From contig JAAEZI010000011.1 of NCBI GenBank assembly GCA_018222915.1, positions 40,173 to 95,629 of the forward strand: a stretch of DNA of 55,457 nucleotides, in the 5' to 3' direction. This stretch comes from Algicola sp. GTDB taxonomy: Bacteria; Bacteroidota; Bacteroidia; Flavobacteriales; Flavobacteriaceae. Shown here in pieces: positions 40,804 to 49,410 of the stretch (the stretch's first letter is position 1; the number at the start of each line of letters is the position of its first letter). Under the pieces are notes generated by a model. The model did not search any database and had not been told where the DNA came from. It saw only the letters and a program-made list of their open reading frames with translations. A program made the position numbers and the translations under genes.

Positions 40804-41190
40804 ATGAAAAATAAAATAGAAGACATTGATCAATTAATTAAAGAGACATTAACTGAAGAAGAGGCAAAATTCTATGATGATTTAGACGAACAGAACTTTT
40901 TAGGGATGCTCGGCGGATTGTTTAAAGGAAAAAACGTGTGGCTCACAGTAATTATGCAAATCATAAATATAGTTGCCTTCGGGTTCATGATTTATTGTTT
41001 GATACAAACTTTTGATGTTGAAAACACGAATGACCTGATGCTGTGGATTGGCGGTTTTTTCTTTTGTTTCCTCACCATGAGCATGTTGAAAATCTATGCT
41101 TGGATGCAAATTCACAAGAATGCTTTGGTGCGAGAAATCAAACGTTTAGAGTTGCAGGTTTCATTCTTGTCTGGAAAAATTTCGAAATAA
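40804..41190 (+). CDS. DUF6768 membrane protein, candidate anti-sigma factor
   Basis: A 128-aa protein with a 45-residue acidic N-terminal cytoplasmic region (IDQLIKETLTEEEAKFYDDLDEQNFLGMLGGLFKGK), two membrane helices at about 45-65 and 77-95, and a helical C-terminal tail. It fits DUF6768, a family I associate with Bacteroidetes sigma factor genes. The layout of a short cytoplasmic domain tethered to the membrane next to an ECF sigma gene suggests an anti-sigma role (inference); it lacks the zinc-finger HxxxCxxC motif of classical anti-sigma factors. Confidence 0.82.
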   Translation: MKNKIEDIDQLIKETLTEEEAKFYDDLDEQNFLGMLGGLFKGKNVWLTVIMQIINIVAFGFMIYCLIQTFDVENTNDLMLWIGGFFFCFLTMSMLKIYAWMQIHKNALVREIKRLELQVSFLSGKISK

Positions 41191-41328
41191 GATTTTTAAG
41201 CCTTAGTTAAAATCATTAATTTGCAAACTCCAGGGATGATTTCTCTCCCACGCTGCTTTTTCAGGCTCTCTGAAAGAATAAAGGTGATGAAGGAATGGTT
41301 GTTTTATTCACAATAAAAATAAATTAAA

Positions 41329-42609
41329 ATGGCTGTTTTAGACCAATTAACTTCGCAACAAGCGATAGAATTAGAAGAAAAGTATGGTGCACATAATTAC
41401 CATCCGTTACCAGTTGTACTGAGTAGAGGAGAAGGTGTGTATGTTTGGGATGTTGAAGGAAAAAAATATTATGACTTTCTTTCTGCCTATTCTGCGGTTA
41501 ACCAAGGACATTGTCATTCGAAGATTGTTAATGCGATGACAGAACAAGCAAAGACCTTGAGTTTAACCTCGCGAGCATTCTACAATGATATGTTAGGGAA
41601 ATATGAAAAATTCGCTTCTGAATATTTTCATTTTGACAAGTTACTACCAATGAATACAGGAGCTGAAGCTGTAGAGACAGCTTTAAAAATCTGTAGAAAA
41701 TGGGCTTATGAAGTCAAGGGTATCTCTGAAAACGATGCAGAAATCATTGTGTGTGAGAACAATTTCCACGGAAGAACAACAACCATTATTTCTTTTAGTA
41801 ATGATCCTGTGGCTAGAAAAAACTTCGGACCGTATACGGATGGATTTATTAAAATAGAATATGATAATTTGCAAGCCTTGGAAGCTGCATTAAAGCAGAA
41901 TTCAAATGTCGCTGGGTTTCTAGTAGAACCTATTCAAGGTGAAGCTGGTGTTTATGTACCAAGTGACGATTATTTAGTAAAAGCTAAAGCCTTATGCGAA
42001 AAGTATAACGTTTTATTTATTGCGGATGAAGTTCAAACAGGAATTGCCAGAACAGGTCGTTTATTGGCTACTTGTGGTAATTGTAGTTGCGATAATAAAA
42101 ACTGTTCAGGAACACCTGATGTAAAGCCAGATATCTTAATTTTAGGAAAGGCTTTATCTGGTGGTGCGTATCCTGTTAGTGCCGTACTGGCTAATGATCC
42201 TATTATGAATGTGATTCGACCAGGAAATCATGGAAGTACTTTTGGTGGAAATCCAATTGCGGCTGCCGTAGCAATTGCTGCGCTTGAAGTGGTACGTGAT
42301 GAGGATTTGGCTGAAAACGCCTATCAATTAGGAGAACTCTTCCGAAGTGAATTGAACGCGTATATTGCCTTGAGTTCCATTGTGAAATTGGTGAGAGGAA
42401 AAGGGCTTTTAAATGCTATTGTTATTAACGATGCTGAAGATAGCGATACCGCTTGGAATATTTGTTTGGCGTTGCGAGACAACGGACTCTTAGCCAAGCC
42501 AACGCATGGTAATATTATTCGGTTTGCACCACCATTAGTGATGACAAAAGAAGAGTTACTGGATTGCGTTTCCATAATAATTAAAACGTTAAAAGCATTT
42601 GAGGTGTAA
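41329..42609 (+). CDS. rocD: Ornithine--oxo-acid aminotransferase
   Basis: A 426-aa class III PLP aminotransferase. Features: [64 protein letters not shown] (Asp233) and the PLP lysine in [13 protein letters not shown] (Lys274). It converts ornithine and 2-oxoglutarate to glutamate semialdehyde and glutamate. A short insertion before the PLP lysine carries four cysteines (249, 252, 254, 259), not part of the general family; I believe it recurs in flavobacterial homologues. It stands alone and is followed by a bidirectional terminator. Confidence 0.95.
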   Translation: MAVLDQLTSQQAIELEEKYGAHNYHPLPVVLSRGEGVYVWDVEGKKYYDFLSAYSAVNQGHCHSKIVNAMTEQAKTLSLTSRAFYNDMLGKYEKFASEYFHFDKLLPMNTGAEAVETALKICRKWAYEVKGISENDAEIIVCENNFHGRTTTIISFSNDPVARKNFGPYTDGFIKIEYDNLQALEAALKQNSNVAGFLVEPIQGEAGVYVPSDDYLVKAKALCEKYNVLFIADEVQTGIARTGRLLATCGNCSCDNKNCSGTPDVKPDILILGKALSGGAYPVSAVLANDPIMNVIRPGNHGSTFGGNPIAAAVAIAALEVVRDEDLAENAYQLGELFRSELNAYIALSSIVKLVRGKGLLNAIVINDAEDSDTAWNICLALRDNGLLAKPTHGNIIRFAPPLVMTKEELLDCVSIIIKTLKAFEV

Positions 42610-42629
42610 AAATCGCCATCAATAGTTAT

Positions 42630-42665
42630 AAAAAAAAACCTCAATTGAAAAATTGAGGTTTTTTT
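42630..42665. terminator. Bidirectional terminator between rocD and the CCC-motif gene
   Basis: AACCTCAATT (42637-42646) pairs with AATTGAGGTT (42651-42660) around GAAA; A-run upstream and T-run downstream serve both convergent genes. Confidence 0.88.
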
Positions 42666-42687
42666 GTGTCATATGATAAAGTGGTTA

Positions 42688-43020
42688 TTATCCTTGTTGG
42701 TTTTGCCACTGTTCCATCATTTCTTCGGATTGCAACATGAGTTCGTCCCATCCAACTGTATAAATTCTATAGATTGTAAGCAATAAATAAAGTACATTGA
42801 TTATTAATACGACCATCGCAACAATTTTTGCCGTATTCATTGCCTTTACCGACGATTGATCATAATTCTCGGGATTCGCATAAGCCTCTTTTAATTTACT
42901 TTGCGCAATAAAGAAAGCGATACCAGCAAAAATAAATCCAAGACCACCAAAACAGCAGCAGAGAAATCCGATAACAGCTAAGACATATACGATGGCAGGG
43001 TTGAGTTTTTGTTGTTCCAT
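42688..43020 (-). CDS. CCC-motif small membrane protein
   Basis: A 110-aa protein with two or three membrane helices and the run FLCCCFGGLGFIFAGIAFFIA in the first. This triple-cysteine followed by a glycine stretch identifies the CCC-motif membrane protein family, common in Bacteroidetes and of unknown function. The C-terminus is acidic and methionine-rich (MLQSEEMMEQW). It lies 6 bp downstream of the DUF2752 gene. Confidence 0.88.
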   Translation of the reverse strand: MEQQKLNPAIVYVLAVIGFLCCCFGGLGFIFAGIAFFIAQSKLKEAYANPENYDQSSVKAMNTAKIVAMVVLIINVLYLLLTIYRIYTVGWDELMLQSEEMMEQWQNQQG

Positions 43021-43026
43021 AATTTG

Positions 43027-43323
43027 TTAAATTTGATTAATTAGTTTTAAAATAAAATTTCCTAAGATTAGTGTGATGTTTATGATAGCCAAGGTAACAA
43101 TAATTTTATTAGAATTTTTGAAGTCCATAAATGTATTTAGCAATATAAATCCAAAAAAGGCAATCAGCGAATAAATTGCTGGATACATAAAAAAAGCATC
43201 GATAAAGTTTCCCTTAAGAATGAAAGCGAAAGAACGTTGTAAGCCACAACCCATACAATCAAAACCGAGTAGCTGTTTGTTGAGGCAAGGTAGCATGTAA
43301 TCTTCAGGAGACATCATAACCAT
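43027..43323 (-). CDS. DUF2752 membrane protein
   Basis: A 98-aa protein. The N-terminal SPEDYMLPCLNKQLLGFDCMGCGLQRSF carries the C...C-x2-C-G-x-x-R signature of DUF2752, followed by two hydrophobic helices at about 40-60 and 70-92. Function unknown. It lies 6 bp before the CCC-motif gene; both are small membrane proteins with conserved cysteines, so a common role is likely. Three nearby ATG codons are possible starts; the outermost (43323) is given. Confidence 0.88.
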   Translation of the reverse strand: MVMMSPEDYMLPCLNKQLLGFDCMGCGLQRSFAFILKGNFIDAFFMYPAIYSLIAFFGFILLNTFMDFKNSNKIIVTLAIINITLILGNFILKLINQI

Positions 43324-43366
43324 TACGTGTTAGTCTCACAAAAATAATAAATTCGAAAAGGTTTTA

Positions 43367-45196
43367 TTAATTCTTTATAACAATCTTTTTTGATAGTGAT
43401 TGGTTTGTGTCTGTAGTAATGGTGGCAATATAAACACCTTCACTCAGAGACTTTGTAGAATGTCTGTATTCACCGCTGGTCCCTATGTTTTGTACATTGG
43501 CAACAAGTTTTCCTGAGACATCAACTAACGATAAGGTTTTAATGTTAAAACCATTCGGATTAAGAACAACTAATTCAGAGTTTTGTGTATGTTGAAATAC
43601 ATCAAAGTCTTTTGCAGTAATCACCTCATTACTGAGTGTTTCTGCTTGGAAAGTTACTTCAAAACGGTTATTGTGTTCACCAGCAGGCAAATTGACGCTG
43701 TAGTTTTGTTGCCTAAGGTCAACATATAAATCTGTTTGAATATCGTGTATATAAATGGGTTGCGACTCATCAAAATTTTGCACATCAAAGATGCTGAAAT
43801 CAAGATTTTGTTGCGCATCAAGATTCACAATTAACGGGATTGTTTTTTCTACGTCAAAATTATGTGCTTGAATCACATAAGGTACACCATCTAATACCCA
43901 TGAAATTTCATTAGGTGCTTCACTAGCAGTTTTCGCTTCAAGACCATAATCAAAACCATCTGTGGCTGTATCATGGAAATTTTGAACGAGTTGTCTTGTG
44001 AACGTATCATTAAATATGATATTCAACCTGAATCTCTTGAAATCGTTAGGGACAATATTTAAACCATGTTCATTATATTGGGTGCCATTGTCGTCGACGT
44101 TATTGGTATTAGCTTCACTAGTTCTGAAGAAATAGCTATTACCACCTGATTCTTTTTCAAAGACACGGTGAGAATTTTTAACATAAACCAAAGAGCCAGG
44201 AGGTGTAGTTGGTGATCCTTCAACCATAAATCCTTGTCCGATAGGAATATAGCGTTGTGCGATCTTTACACCAGTACCACCAGGTCCAGGAGGCAGTGAG
44301 TAAGCATTTCCGAAATCATCGTAGCTATAAAAAGTGGCAGGAGCTGTCGTTTCAACACCACCTGCAGAAATCGTATAAGCCGCATAACCACCAATATAAT
44401 TTGCTGTAAAGTGATCTGTTGGCTGTTGTTCCCAGTAATACAAAACGCCAGTCGTTGTTGGTGTGTACTCTGGTCCTGAAGTCACATCAATATTTGTGTT
44501 TTGTGGATCATGGATTAAAAGTAAAGCGTCGATCGCAGAAGGGTAAGGGTTACCGATGAGCGTAAACTGATCAGCTGCAATGCTATTGGTAATTGTTCCA
44601 TTATTTGGTTTTCCTCTAAAATCGTATAATTGTCCACCAGCACCAATACCTTTCATCGTATAGCCCAATCCTGGAAGGATAGCTGAGTTTTCATCCAATT
44701 CGATCCAATCGGCATATTGATCTGAACTTACGTAGGAGTAGAGCCAGCGGTTAGATATCGTAAGAGGAGAGGCTGTCCCGTCGTATGCAGTCGTAAACAA
44801 AGCATCTGAACTTGAAATTAAACCGGTAGGATCGGCAGCTGTCACAATATTTGTCGCCTCATCGATTAAATTAACTCTCGCACTCTCATTGCCTAAACTC
44901 GCCGAGTTGTTTCCCACAGGAGAGCACCAGTAATTGTATGCAAAGTTATTAGCGGTTCCAGTTTGATAAACGCTTAATTCTCCAAGTCCTGAATTGCCCG
45001 TTGTGCCAGAACCTTGGATTAATTGTGCTTCATTTCTTAGATATACTTTAGAATTAGCTTCTTGAAGGTTCACGTTGTCATTAACGAAAATGATTTCATC
45101 GTTAACGAACACATAGGCGTTATTTCTTACTGTTAATTGAGCAAGACTATTGGCAGTAATAAGTATTGTAACAATGAGGGCGAATGATTTTTTCAT
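43367..45196 (-). CDS. Secreted surface protein with type IX secretion C-terminal sorting domain
   Basis: A 609-aa protein with a signal peptide (MKKSFALIVTILITANSLAQ). The N-terminal region is repeat-like (VFVNDEIIFVNDNVNLQEANSKVYLRNEAQLIQ), as in flavobacterial surface proteins; the middle is beta-rich with no catalytic motif I recognise. The last 80 residues form a type A sorting domain: NPNGFNIKTLSLVDVSGKLV, then LSEGVYIATITT and the basic end SKKIVIKN. It should be exported by the T9SS and attached to or released from the cell surface. It lies 12 bp downstream of the S74 tail-fibre-like gene, so the two are co-transcribed. Confidence 0.92.
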   Translation of the reverse strand: MKKSFALIVTILITANSLAQLTVRNNAYVFVNDEIIFVNDNVNLQEANSKVYLRNEAQLIQGSGTTGNSGLGELSVYQTGTANNFAYNYWCSPVGNNSASLGNESARVNLIDEATNIVTAADPTGLISSSDALFTTAYDGTASPLTISNRWLYSYVSSDQYADWIELDENSAILPGLGYTMKGIGAGGQLYDFRGKPNNGTITNSIAADQFTLIGNPYPSAIDALLLIHDPQNTNIDVTSGPEYTPTTTGVLYYWEQQPTDHFTANYIGGYAAYTISAGGVETTAPATFYSYDDFGNAYSLPPGPGGTGVKIAQRYIPIGQGFMVEGSPTTPPGSLVYVKNSHRVFEKESGGNSYFFRTSEANTNNVDDNGTQYNEHGLNIVPNDFKRFRLNIIFNDTFTRQLVQNFHDTATDGFDYGLEAKTASEAPNEISWVLDGVPYVIQAHNFDVEKTIPLIVNLDAQQNLDFSIFDVQNFDESQPIYIHDIQTDLYVDLRQQNYSVNLPAGEHNNRFEVTFQAETLSNEVITAKDFDVFQHTQNSELVVLNPNGFNIKTLSLVDVSGKLVANVQNIGTSGEYRHSTKSLSEGVYIATITTDTNQSLSKKIVIKN

Positions 45197-45208
45197 AATG
45201 GATTTATA

Positions 45209-46321
45209 TTAATCTTGATTCTCTAGTAGTTGATTTAACTTAGCTTCCATCATTTGGATTTTACTCTCAAGGTTTTGGATTTTTGTAGCTTGATCATTGA
45301 TGGTTTGTTGTTGCTCCTGAAGTCCTTTTGTCAATATTGGAATCATCCTTGTGTAGTCAATAGCTACAAATGATTCTTCAGTTAAACCGACTTGCTCACC
45401 AGCTTTTGCTGGACTGCAGGCCGTTGTGTCAAACCCTTTAATTCTTGTTATTTCAGGTAGAATAGCTCTTACTTCTTGCGCTATAAACCCATATTCCATA
45501 TCTTCATTTAAGCCCATGGTCGGATACTTTTCAAGATCAAAATAGTAAGTGACTGGGTTAAGTTGTTCGATAATTGTCAACGCATTATTGATTGGTGAAA
45601 TATTCTTCTTTGTTCTTTCGTCAGAAATAGTACCTAGAAATCCCGTGTAACCTAAATCGTCATAAAACTCGCCTCCCCATCCTGTATTTGGGCCACCACC
45701 ATTAAAACGCGATCCTCGAACACCTGTTCCTTGCCATTCGTTAGTATGACCACGAACACCAATAGTTGGTGCATTGCCACCGCCTGTATAAATGGCTAAA
45801 CCAAAAACTCCAGCGGGAATAAATGCATTACCCTCGTAATAGGTAATACCTTCTAAGGCATTATAACCGTTAGTTGTGTCTGTGTTTGACGATGCAATTC
45901 CTACACCACTAACGCTTGAATTTTCGAAACTGGCCATAGAAGTGGCTCCAATCACATTTCCGCCATTGGTCATATGAAAGAGATATCCAGGTGTTGTCGT
46001 ATTGATTCCTAAAAATCCGTTTGTTTGCAAGGTGAGTCTTGTATTGGTTGTAAGCGCAGTCGTTCCTATTTTAAATTTATCAGCATCACTATCATCAATT
46101 CCAATAGAAGTAACAGTAGTGCCGTTCACTTGGAGTTCCAAAGTTGGGTCACCATCAGCAGCTGTATTATTGATTTGAATGCCATCTGCCGCTGCATTCA
46201 CCTGAACGTCTAACGCCTTGTTAGGCGTTGTTGTTCCAACACCTACTTGTGCATTGCTCAGGTTGAATAGCGTCAATGCAGTAATGGTCAGAATAACTCT
46301 TTGGCTAATTAACATTTTCAT
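45209..46321 (-). CDS. Tail-fibre-like protein with S74 intramolecular chaperone domain
   Basis: From the ATG at 46321 the protein is 370 aa with a signal peptide ending FNLSNAQ. The N-terminal part has VGVGTTTPNKALDV modules typical of bacterial tail-fibre-like proteins; a beta-helical middle follows. The C-terminal S74 chaperone begins at SDERTKKNISPINNAL (Ser233 is the expected autocleavage residue), with EYGFIAQEVRAILPEI and a terminal coiled coil. Such chaperones trimerise the fibre and release themselves. It is an exported host protein, not part of a prophage; no other phage genes are present. Confidence 0.9.
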   Translation of the reverse strand: MKMLISQRVILTITALTLFNLSNAQVGVGTTTPNKALDVQVNAAADGIQINNTAADGDPTLELQVNGTTVTSIGIDDSDADKFKIGTTALTTNTRLTLQTNGFLGINTTTPGYLFHMTNGGNVIGATSMASFENSSVSGVGIASSNTDTTNGYNALEGITYYEGNAFIPAGVFGLAIYTGGGNAPTIGVRGHTNEWQGTGVRGSRFNGGGPNTGWGGEFYDDLGYTGFLGTISDERTKKNISPINNALTIIEQLNPVTYYFDLEKYPTMGLNEDMEYGFIAQEVRAILPEITRIKGFDTTACSPAKAGEQVGLTEESFVAIDYTRMIPILTKGLQEQQQTINDQATKIQNLESKIQMMEAKLNQLLENQD

Positions 46322-46396
46322 AATCAATAGCTTATTGGTTTAAATATACTAAAATAATTAAAGCTAAGTTGCTTTATTTTATTATATAATTTCAGT

Positions 46397-46424
46397 ATTT
46401 TCGATGAATTGTAACAATTTTCGA
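46397..46424. repeat. Direct repeat ATTTTCGA in the tail-fibre/small membrane gene spacer
   Basis: ATTTTCGA at 46397-46404 and 46417-46424, period 20 bp, flanking the palindrome AATTGT-A-ACAATT. A possible operator between two divergent genes. Confidence 0.35.
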
Positions 46425-46437
46425 CAATATCCATTTT

Positions 46438-46629
46438 ATGCCTAAAATAATCAGCTATTTTTTAATTGTAATTGGTGGTATTATAGCTCTTTATGCACAA
46501 GCTCAAGAGGAGCAGAACCAATTAATTCTCATTGGTGGAATCATCATTTTAATGCTCGGCATCTATAATATTTCTCGCCATATTCCAAGCAAGCGAGATC
46601 GTGATAATGACCCTCAAAATAATTTGTAA
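46438..46629 (+). CDS. Small two-helix membrane protein
   Basis: A 63-aa protein with helices at about 4-20 and 29-47 and a basic, polar tail (SRHIPSKRDRDNDPQNNL). Not recognised as a named family. Its stop shares a base with the Smr gene start (TAATG), which supports it as a real, translated gene coupled to the Smr protein. Confidence 0.8.
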   Translation: MPKIISYFLIVIGGIIALYAQAQEEQNQLILIGGIIILMLGIYNISRHIPSKRDRDNDPQNNL

Positions 46630-47180
46630 TGCTTTTAAAAAAAGGTGATTCGGTAGCTGTTTTAGACGATAATATTGAAGGTGTTGTCTTAAAGGTTGTG
46701 GACGATTCCGTTGTCATTCAGACTGATGATGGTTTTGAGATGACATTTTTATCATCAGAAGTTATCAAGAGTAAACCTGTGAATACTGACCTGTTTTCTG
46801 ATGTCAACATTCATGAGGTGATCAGCGAAAAAGAACAGACTGATAAGAAAACTTCGATAAAGACAAAGCCTAAAGAACGCAATTTACCTGCTATGGAAGT
46901 AGATTTGCATATTCATCAAATCACGACTTCCAATAAGCACTTAAGTAATTTTGACATGCTTAATTTGCAACTGGATACAGCCAGGCATAAATTAGAATTC
47001 GCTATAAAAAAACGCATTCAGAAAGTGGTATTTATTCATGGTGTTGGTGAAGGTGTGCTTAAGACTGAGTTAGAATATCTGTTCAGTCGCTATGACAATG
47101 TCAAGTATTATGCTGCCGATTTTCAGAAATATGGATTAGGTGCTACTGAAGTATACATTTATCAAAATCCAAAACCCTAA
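46629..47180 (+). CDS. Smr/MutS2-like protein with DUF2027-type N-terminus
   Basis: A 183-aa protein. Residues 1-60 form a KOW/SH3-like domain (KKGDSVAVLDDNIEGVVLKVVDDSVVIQ). The C-terminal 85 residues are an Smr domain: EVDLHIHQIT (DLH motif), VVFIHGVGEGVLKTELEYLF (HGxGxGxLR-type, with K for R) and GLGATEVYI. Smr domains can nick or bind nucleic acids; the role of the short Bacteroidetes form is not established. Its stop is directly followed by the stop of the convergent lipoprotein gene. Confidence 0.9.
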   Translation: MLLKKGDSVAVLDDNIEGVVLKVVDDSVVIQTDDGFEMTFLSSEVIKSKPVNTDLFSDVNIHEVISEKEQTDKKTSIKTKPKERNLPAMEVDLHIHQITTSNKHLSNFDMLNLQLDTARHKLEFAIKKRIQKVVFIHGVGEGVLKTELEYLFSRYDNVKYYAADFQKYGLGATEVYIYQNPKP

Positions 47181-48128
47181 TTATTCATCCTCTTCAGTAA
47201 TTGGCTCAGCATCTCCAATATACGTTCCGAGATATAAAGGTTCTATGCTTAAAATGTCAATATTTGCTTGAAGAATAGTGACATCGACAAAAACTCGTCT
47301 GGTATATTGATTTACCAATGACTCTAATTGAATATATTCATCTGTGGCATTGGGATCTCGGTACCTCGGAATATTATTGGCGCCATTAGAGGTGTCAAAA
47401 TCATTTAAAGGTGAAATACCTTCGTCATCGGTGTCTTCATTTCTCGTAAGCACACCGTCTCCGTCGTCATCAGCATCCAAATAATCAGGGATGGTATCAC
47501 CTCCAGGAAGTTCTAAATCTGTATTTTGTGCATTGACCAACCCTAATATTTCATCATAATTTGGATTCTCAGCTGAGGTCAAAATATTATCATTATCATC
47601 GTCCTGATCTCTATAGTCGGGAATGCCATCACCATCAGTATCTTGGGCATTAGAATATAAACCGTTCTCATCTAATTCGCCACGACCTTCGAGTATGGAA
47701 GGAATACCGTCATTATCATCATCTTCAAACGTTGAAACAAAAAGGACTTCGGCTCCTGCTTGCGCTTCATAATCGTTAGTAATTGTCGTTCCTGGTTCCG
47801 GAATAATTTGACAAATCAAATCTTCTGGATCACCATCATAGGTTCTGTAATTAAAGGCGGTATTGTTACCGTTGATGGTTAACATTGTAGGTTCTCCGAG
47901 ATTATCAGTAGGAGCAAAAATAGCTCTCGTAGCTGTATTCACAGGAAATTTAAGTGTTAATGATTCGCTAGGATCCAATTTCGTGTCGTAGAGCAAGTAA
48001 AATTCACTCTCATCATCTCCGCAAAGTTCGAGTTCTTGGTCGAAAAGCAACTCGACCTCAAATACATCACCATCATCACAAGACATCGTCAATAAAAGAA
48101 GTAATAGAATGTATGTGTAGTGTCTCAT
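47181..48128 (-). CDS. Lipoprotein with type 3 (calcium-binding) repeats
   Basis: From the ATG at 48128 the protein is 315 aa with signal peptide and lipobox TMSC; the longer frame overlaps the divergent cysteine desulfurase gene and is rejected. After a beta domain there are several acidic Ca-binding repeats (DDDNDGIPSILEG, DTDGDGIPDYRDQDDDND, DADDDGDGVLTRNEDTDDE). These are typical of flavobacterial surface lipoproteins. Function unknown; probably surface or periplasmic. Confidence 0.88.
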   Translation of the reverse strand: MRHYTYILLLLLLTMSCDDGDVFEVELLFDQELELCGDDESEFYLLYDTKLDPSESLTLKFPVNTATRAIFAPTDNLGEPTMLTINGNNTAFNYRTYDGDPEDLICQIIPEPGTTITNDYEAQAGAEVLFVSTFEDDDNDGIPSILEGRGELDENGLYSNAQDTDGDGIPDYRDQDDDNDNILTSAENPNYDEILGLVNAQNTDLELPGGDTIPDYLDADDDGDGVLTRNEDTDDEGISPLNDFDTSNGANNIPRYRDPNATDEYIQLESLVNQYTRRVFVDVTILQANIDILSIEPLYLGTYIGDAEPITEEDE

Positions 48129-48263
48129 AGCTTGATATTTTAAAAACAAAAATAAAAGATTTGTAAGTTTAATAGCTAGGATTAACAAATTATTTTGAAC
48201 CCCAAAATTTGTAGTTTTATTAACTGCAATAAAGTTGCATCTTTGTAGGACATAAAATGAGAT

Positions 48264-49406
48264 ATGAAAACGGTCTATTTTGATAATGCGGCGACCACGC
48301 AAATTCGTGATGAGGTAATTGATCACATGAATCATGTGATGAAATCAAATTTTGGAAATCCTTCATCTACACATAGTTATGGAAGGCAGTCTAAATCTTT
48401 AATTGAATCTTCAAGAAAACGTATAGCCTCTTATTTTAACGTGTCAGCCTCTGAGATAGTATTTACCTCAGGTGGCACTGAAGCTGATAATCTCATATTG
48501 ATGAGTGCTGTAAGAGACTTAGGTGTTCAGGAAATCATCACAAGTAAAATTGAGCATCATGCTATCCTACATACAATTTCACAATTGGAAAAACAGTTTG
48601 GCATCAATGTCCAATTTTTAAATGTGAATACTAAAGGAGAAATAGACCTAGCTCAATTGGAGGCATTGCTTCAATCACCTAAAAAACAGATGGTATCTTT
48701 AATGCATATCAATAATGAAATAGGGAACAAGCTCGATCTAAAAATGGTGGGTGAATTATGTAAATCTCATCATGCACTCTTTCAGAGTGATACGGTACAG
48801 TCTGTAGGTCACTATAAACTTGACTTGCAAGAAATTCCTGTGGATTTTATAGCAGCAAGTGCTCATAAGTTTCACGGTCCTAAAGGTGTTGGATTTGCTG
48901 TGATTAGAAAGAACAGTGGATTACGACCTATCATTTTTGGAGGCGAGCAGGAGCGTGGTTTACGCGCAGGCACTGAATCTATTCATAATATTGCTGGCTT
49001 AGACAAGGCTTTGGAACTGTCTTATGCAAATTTGGAGCAGGAGCGTGACTACATTTCAGTATTGAAGTCTTACTTCATTAAGTGTTTAAAATCAGAAATA
49101 CCCGATATTGCATTTAACGGGTGGTCTGAAGACCTTGAAAAGAGTGCCTACACCATTGTAAATGTGCGTCTGCCAATTACAGAAGATAAGGCATCTTTAC
49201 TGCAGTTTCAATTGGATTTAAAAGGTGTTGCTTGCTCTAAGGGTAGTGCTTGTCAAAGTGGAAGTTCTCAAAAATCACATGTACTAACTGAAATTCTGGA
49301 TTCACAGCAATTGGAATGTCCCTCCATCCGCTTTTCTTTTAGTAAGTACAATACCAAAGAAGAGATAGATTATGTGATTGATGTGTTTAAATCATTTTTG
49401 AGCTAG
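48264..49406 (+). CDS. Cysteine desulfurase (NifS/IscS family)
   Basis: A 380-aa PLP enzyme that releases sulfur from cysteine for Fe-S clusters or tRNA thiolation. Features: FDNAATTQIRDEV, FTSGGTEADNL, the PLP lysine in SAHKFHGPKGVG (Lys202) and the catalytic loop CSKGSACQSGSSQKSHVL with the expected nucleophile Cys330. No isc/suf partner genes are adjacent, so the specific role is open. Divergent from the TSP3-type lipoprotein. Confidence 0.92.
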   Translation: MKTVYFDNAATTQIRDEVIDHMNHVMKSNFGNPSSTHSYGRQSKSLIESSRKRIASYFNVSASEIVFTSGGTEADNLILMSAVRDLGVQEIITSKIEHHAILHTISQLEKQFGINVQFLNVNTKGEIDLAQLEALLQSPKKQMVSLMHINNEIGNKLDLKMVGELCKSHHALFQSDTVQSVGHYKLDLQEIPVDFIAASAHKFHGPKGVGFAVIRKNSGLRPIIFGGEQERGLRAGTESIHNIAGLDKALELSYANLEQERDYISVLKSYFIKCLKSEIPDIAFNGWSEDLEKSAYTIVNVRLPITEDKASLLQFQLDLKGVACSKGSACQSGSSQKSHVLTEILDSQQLECPSIRFSFSKYNTKEEIDYVIDVFKSFLS

Positions 49407-49410
49407 TAAC

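Noticed and set aside
45209..46321. Possible prophage remnant because of the tail-fibre/S74 protein
   Set aside because: It has a signal peptide and is beside a T9SS-sorted protein; no capsid, terminase, integrase or lysis genes are near.
48129..48335. 69-residue N-terminal extension of the TSP3 lipoprotein
   Set aside because: It overlaps the cysteine desulfurase start and would bury the signal peptide and lipobox.
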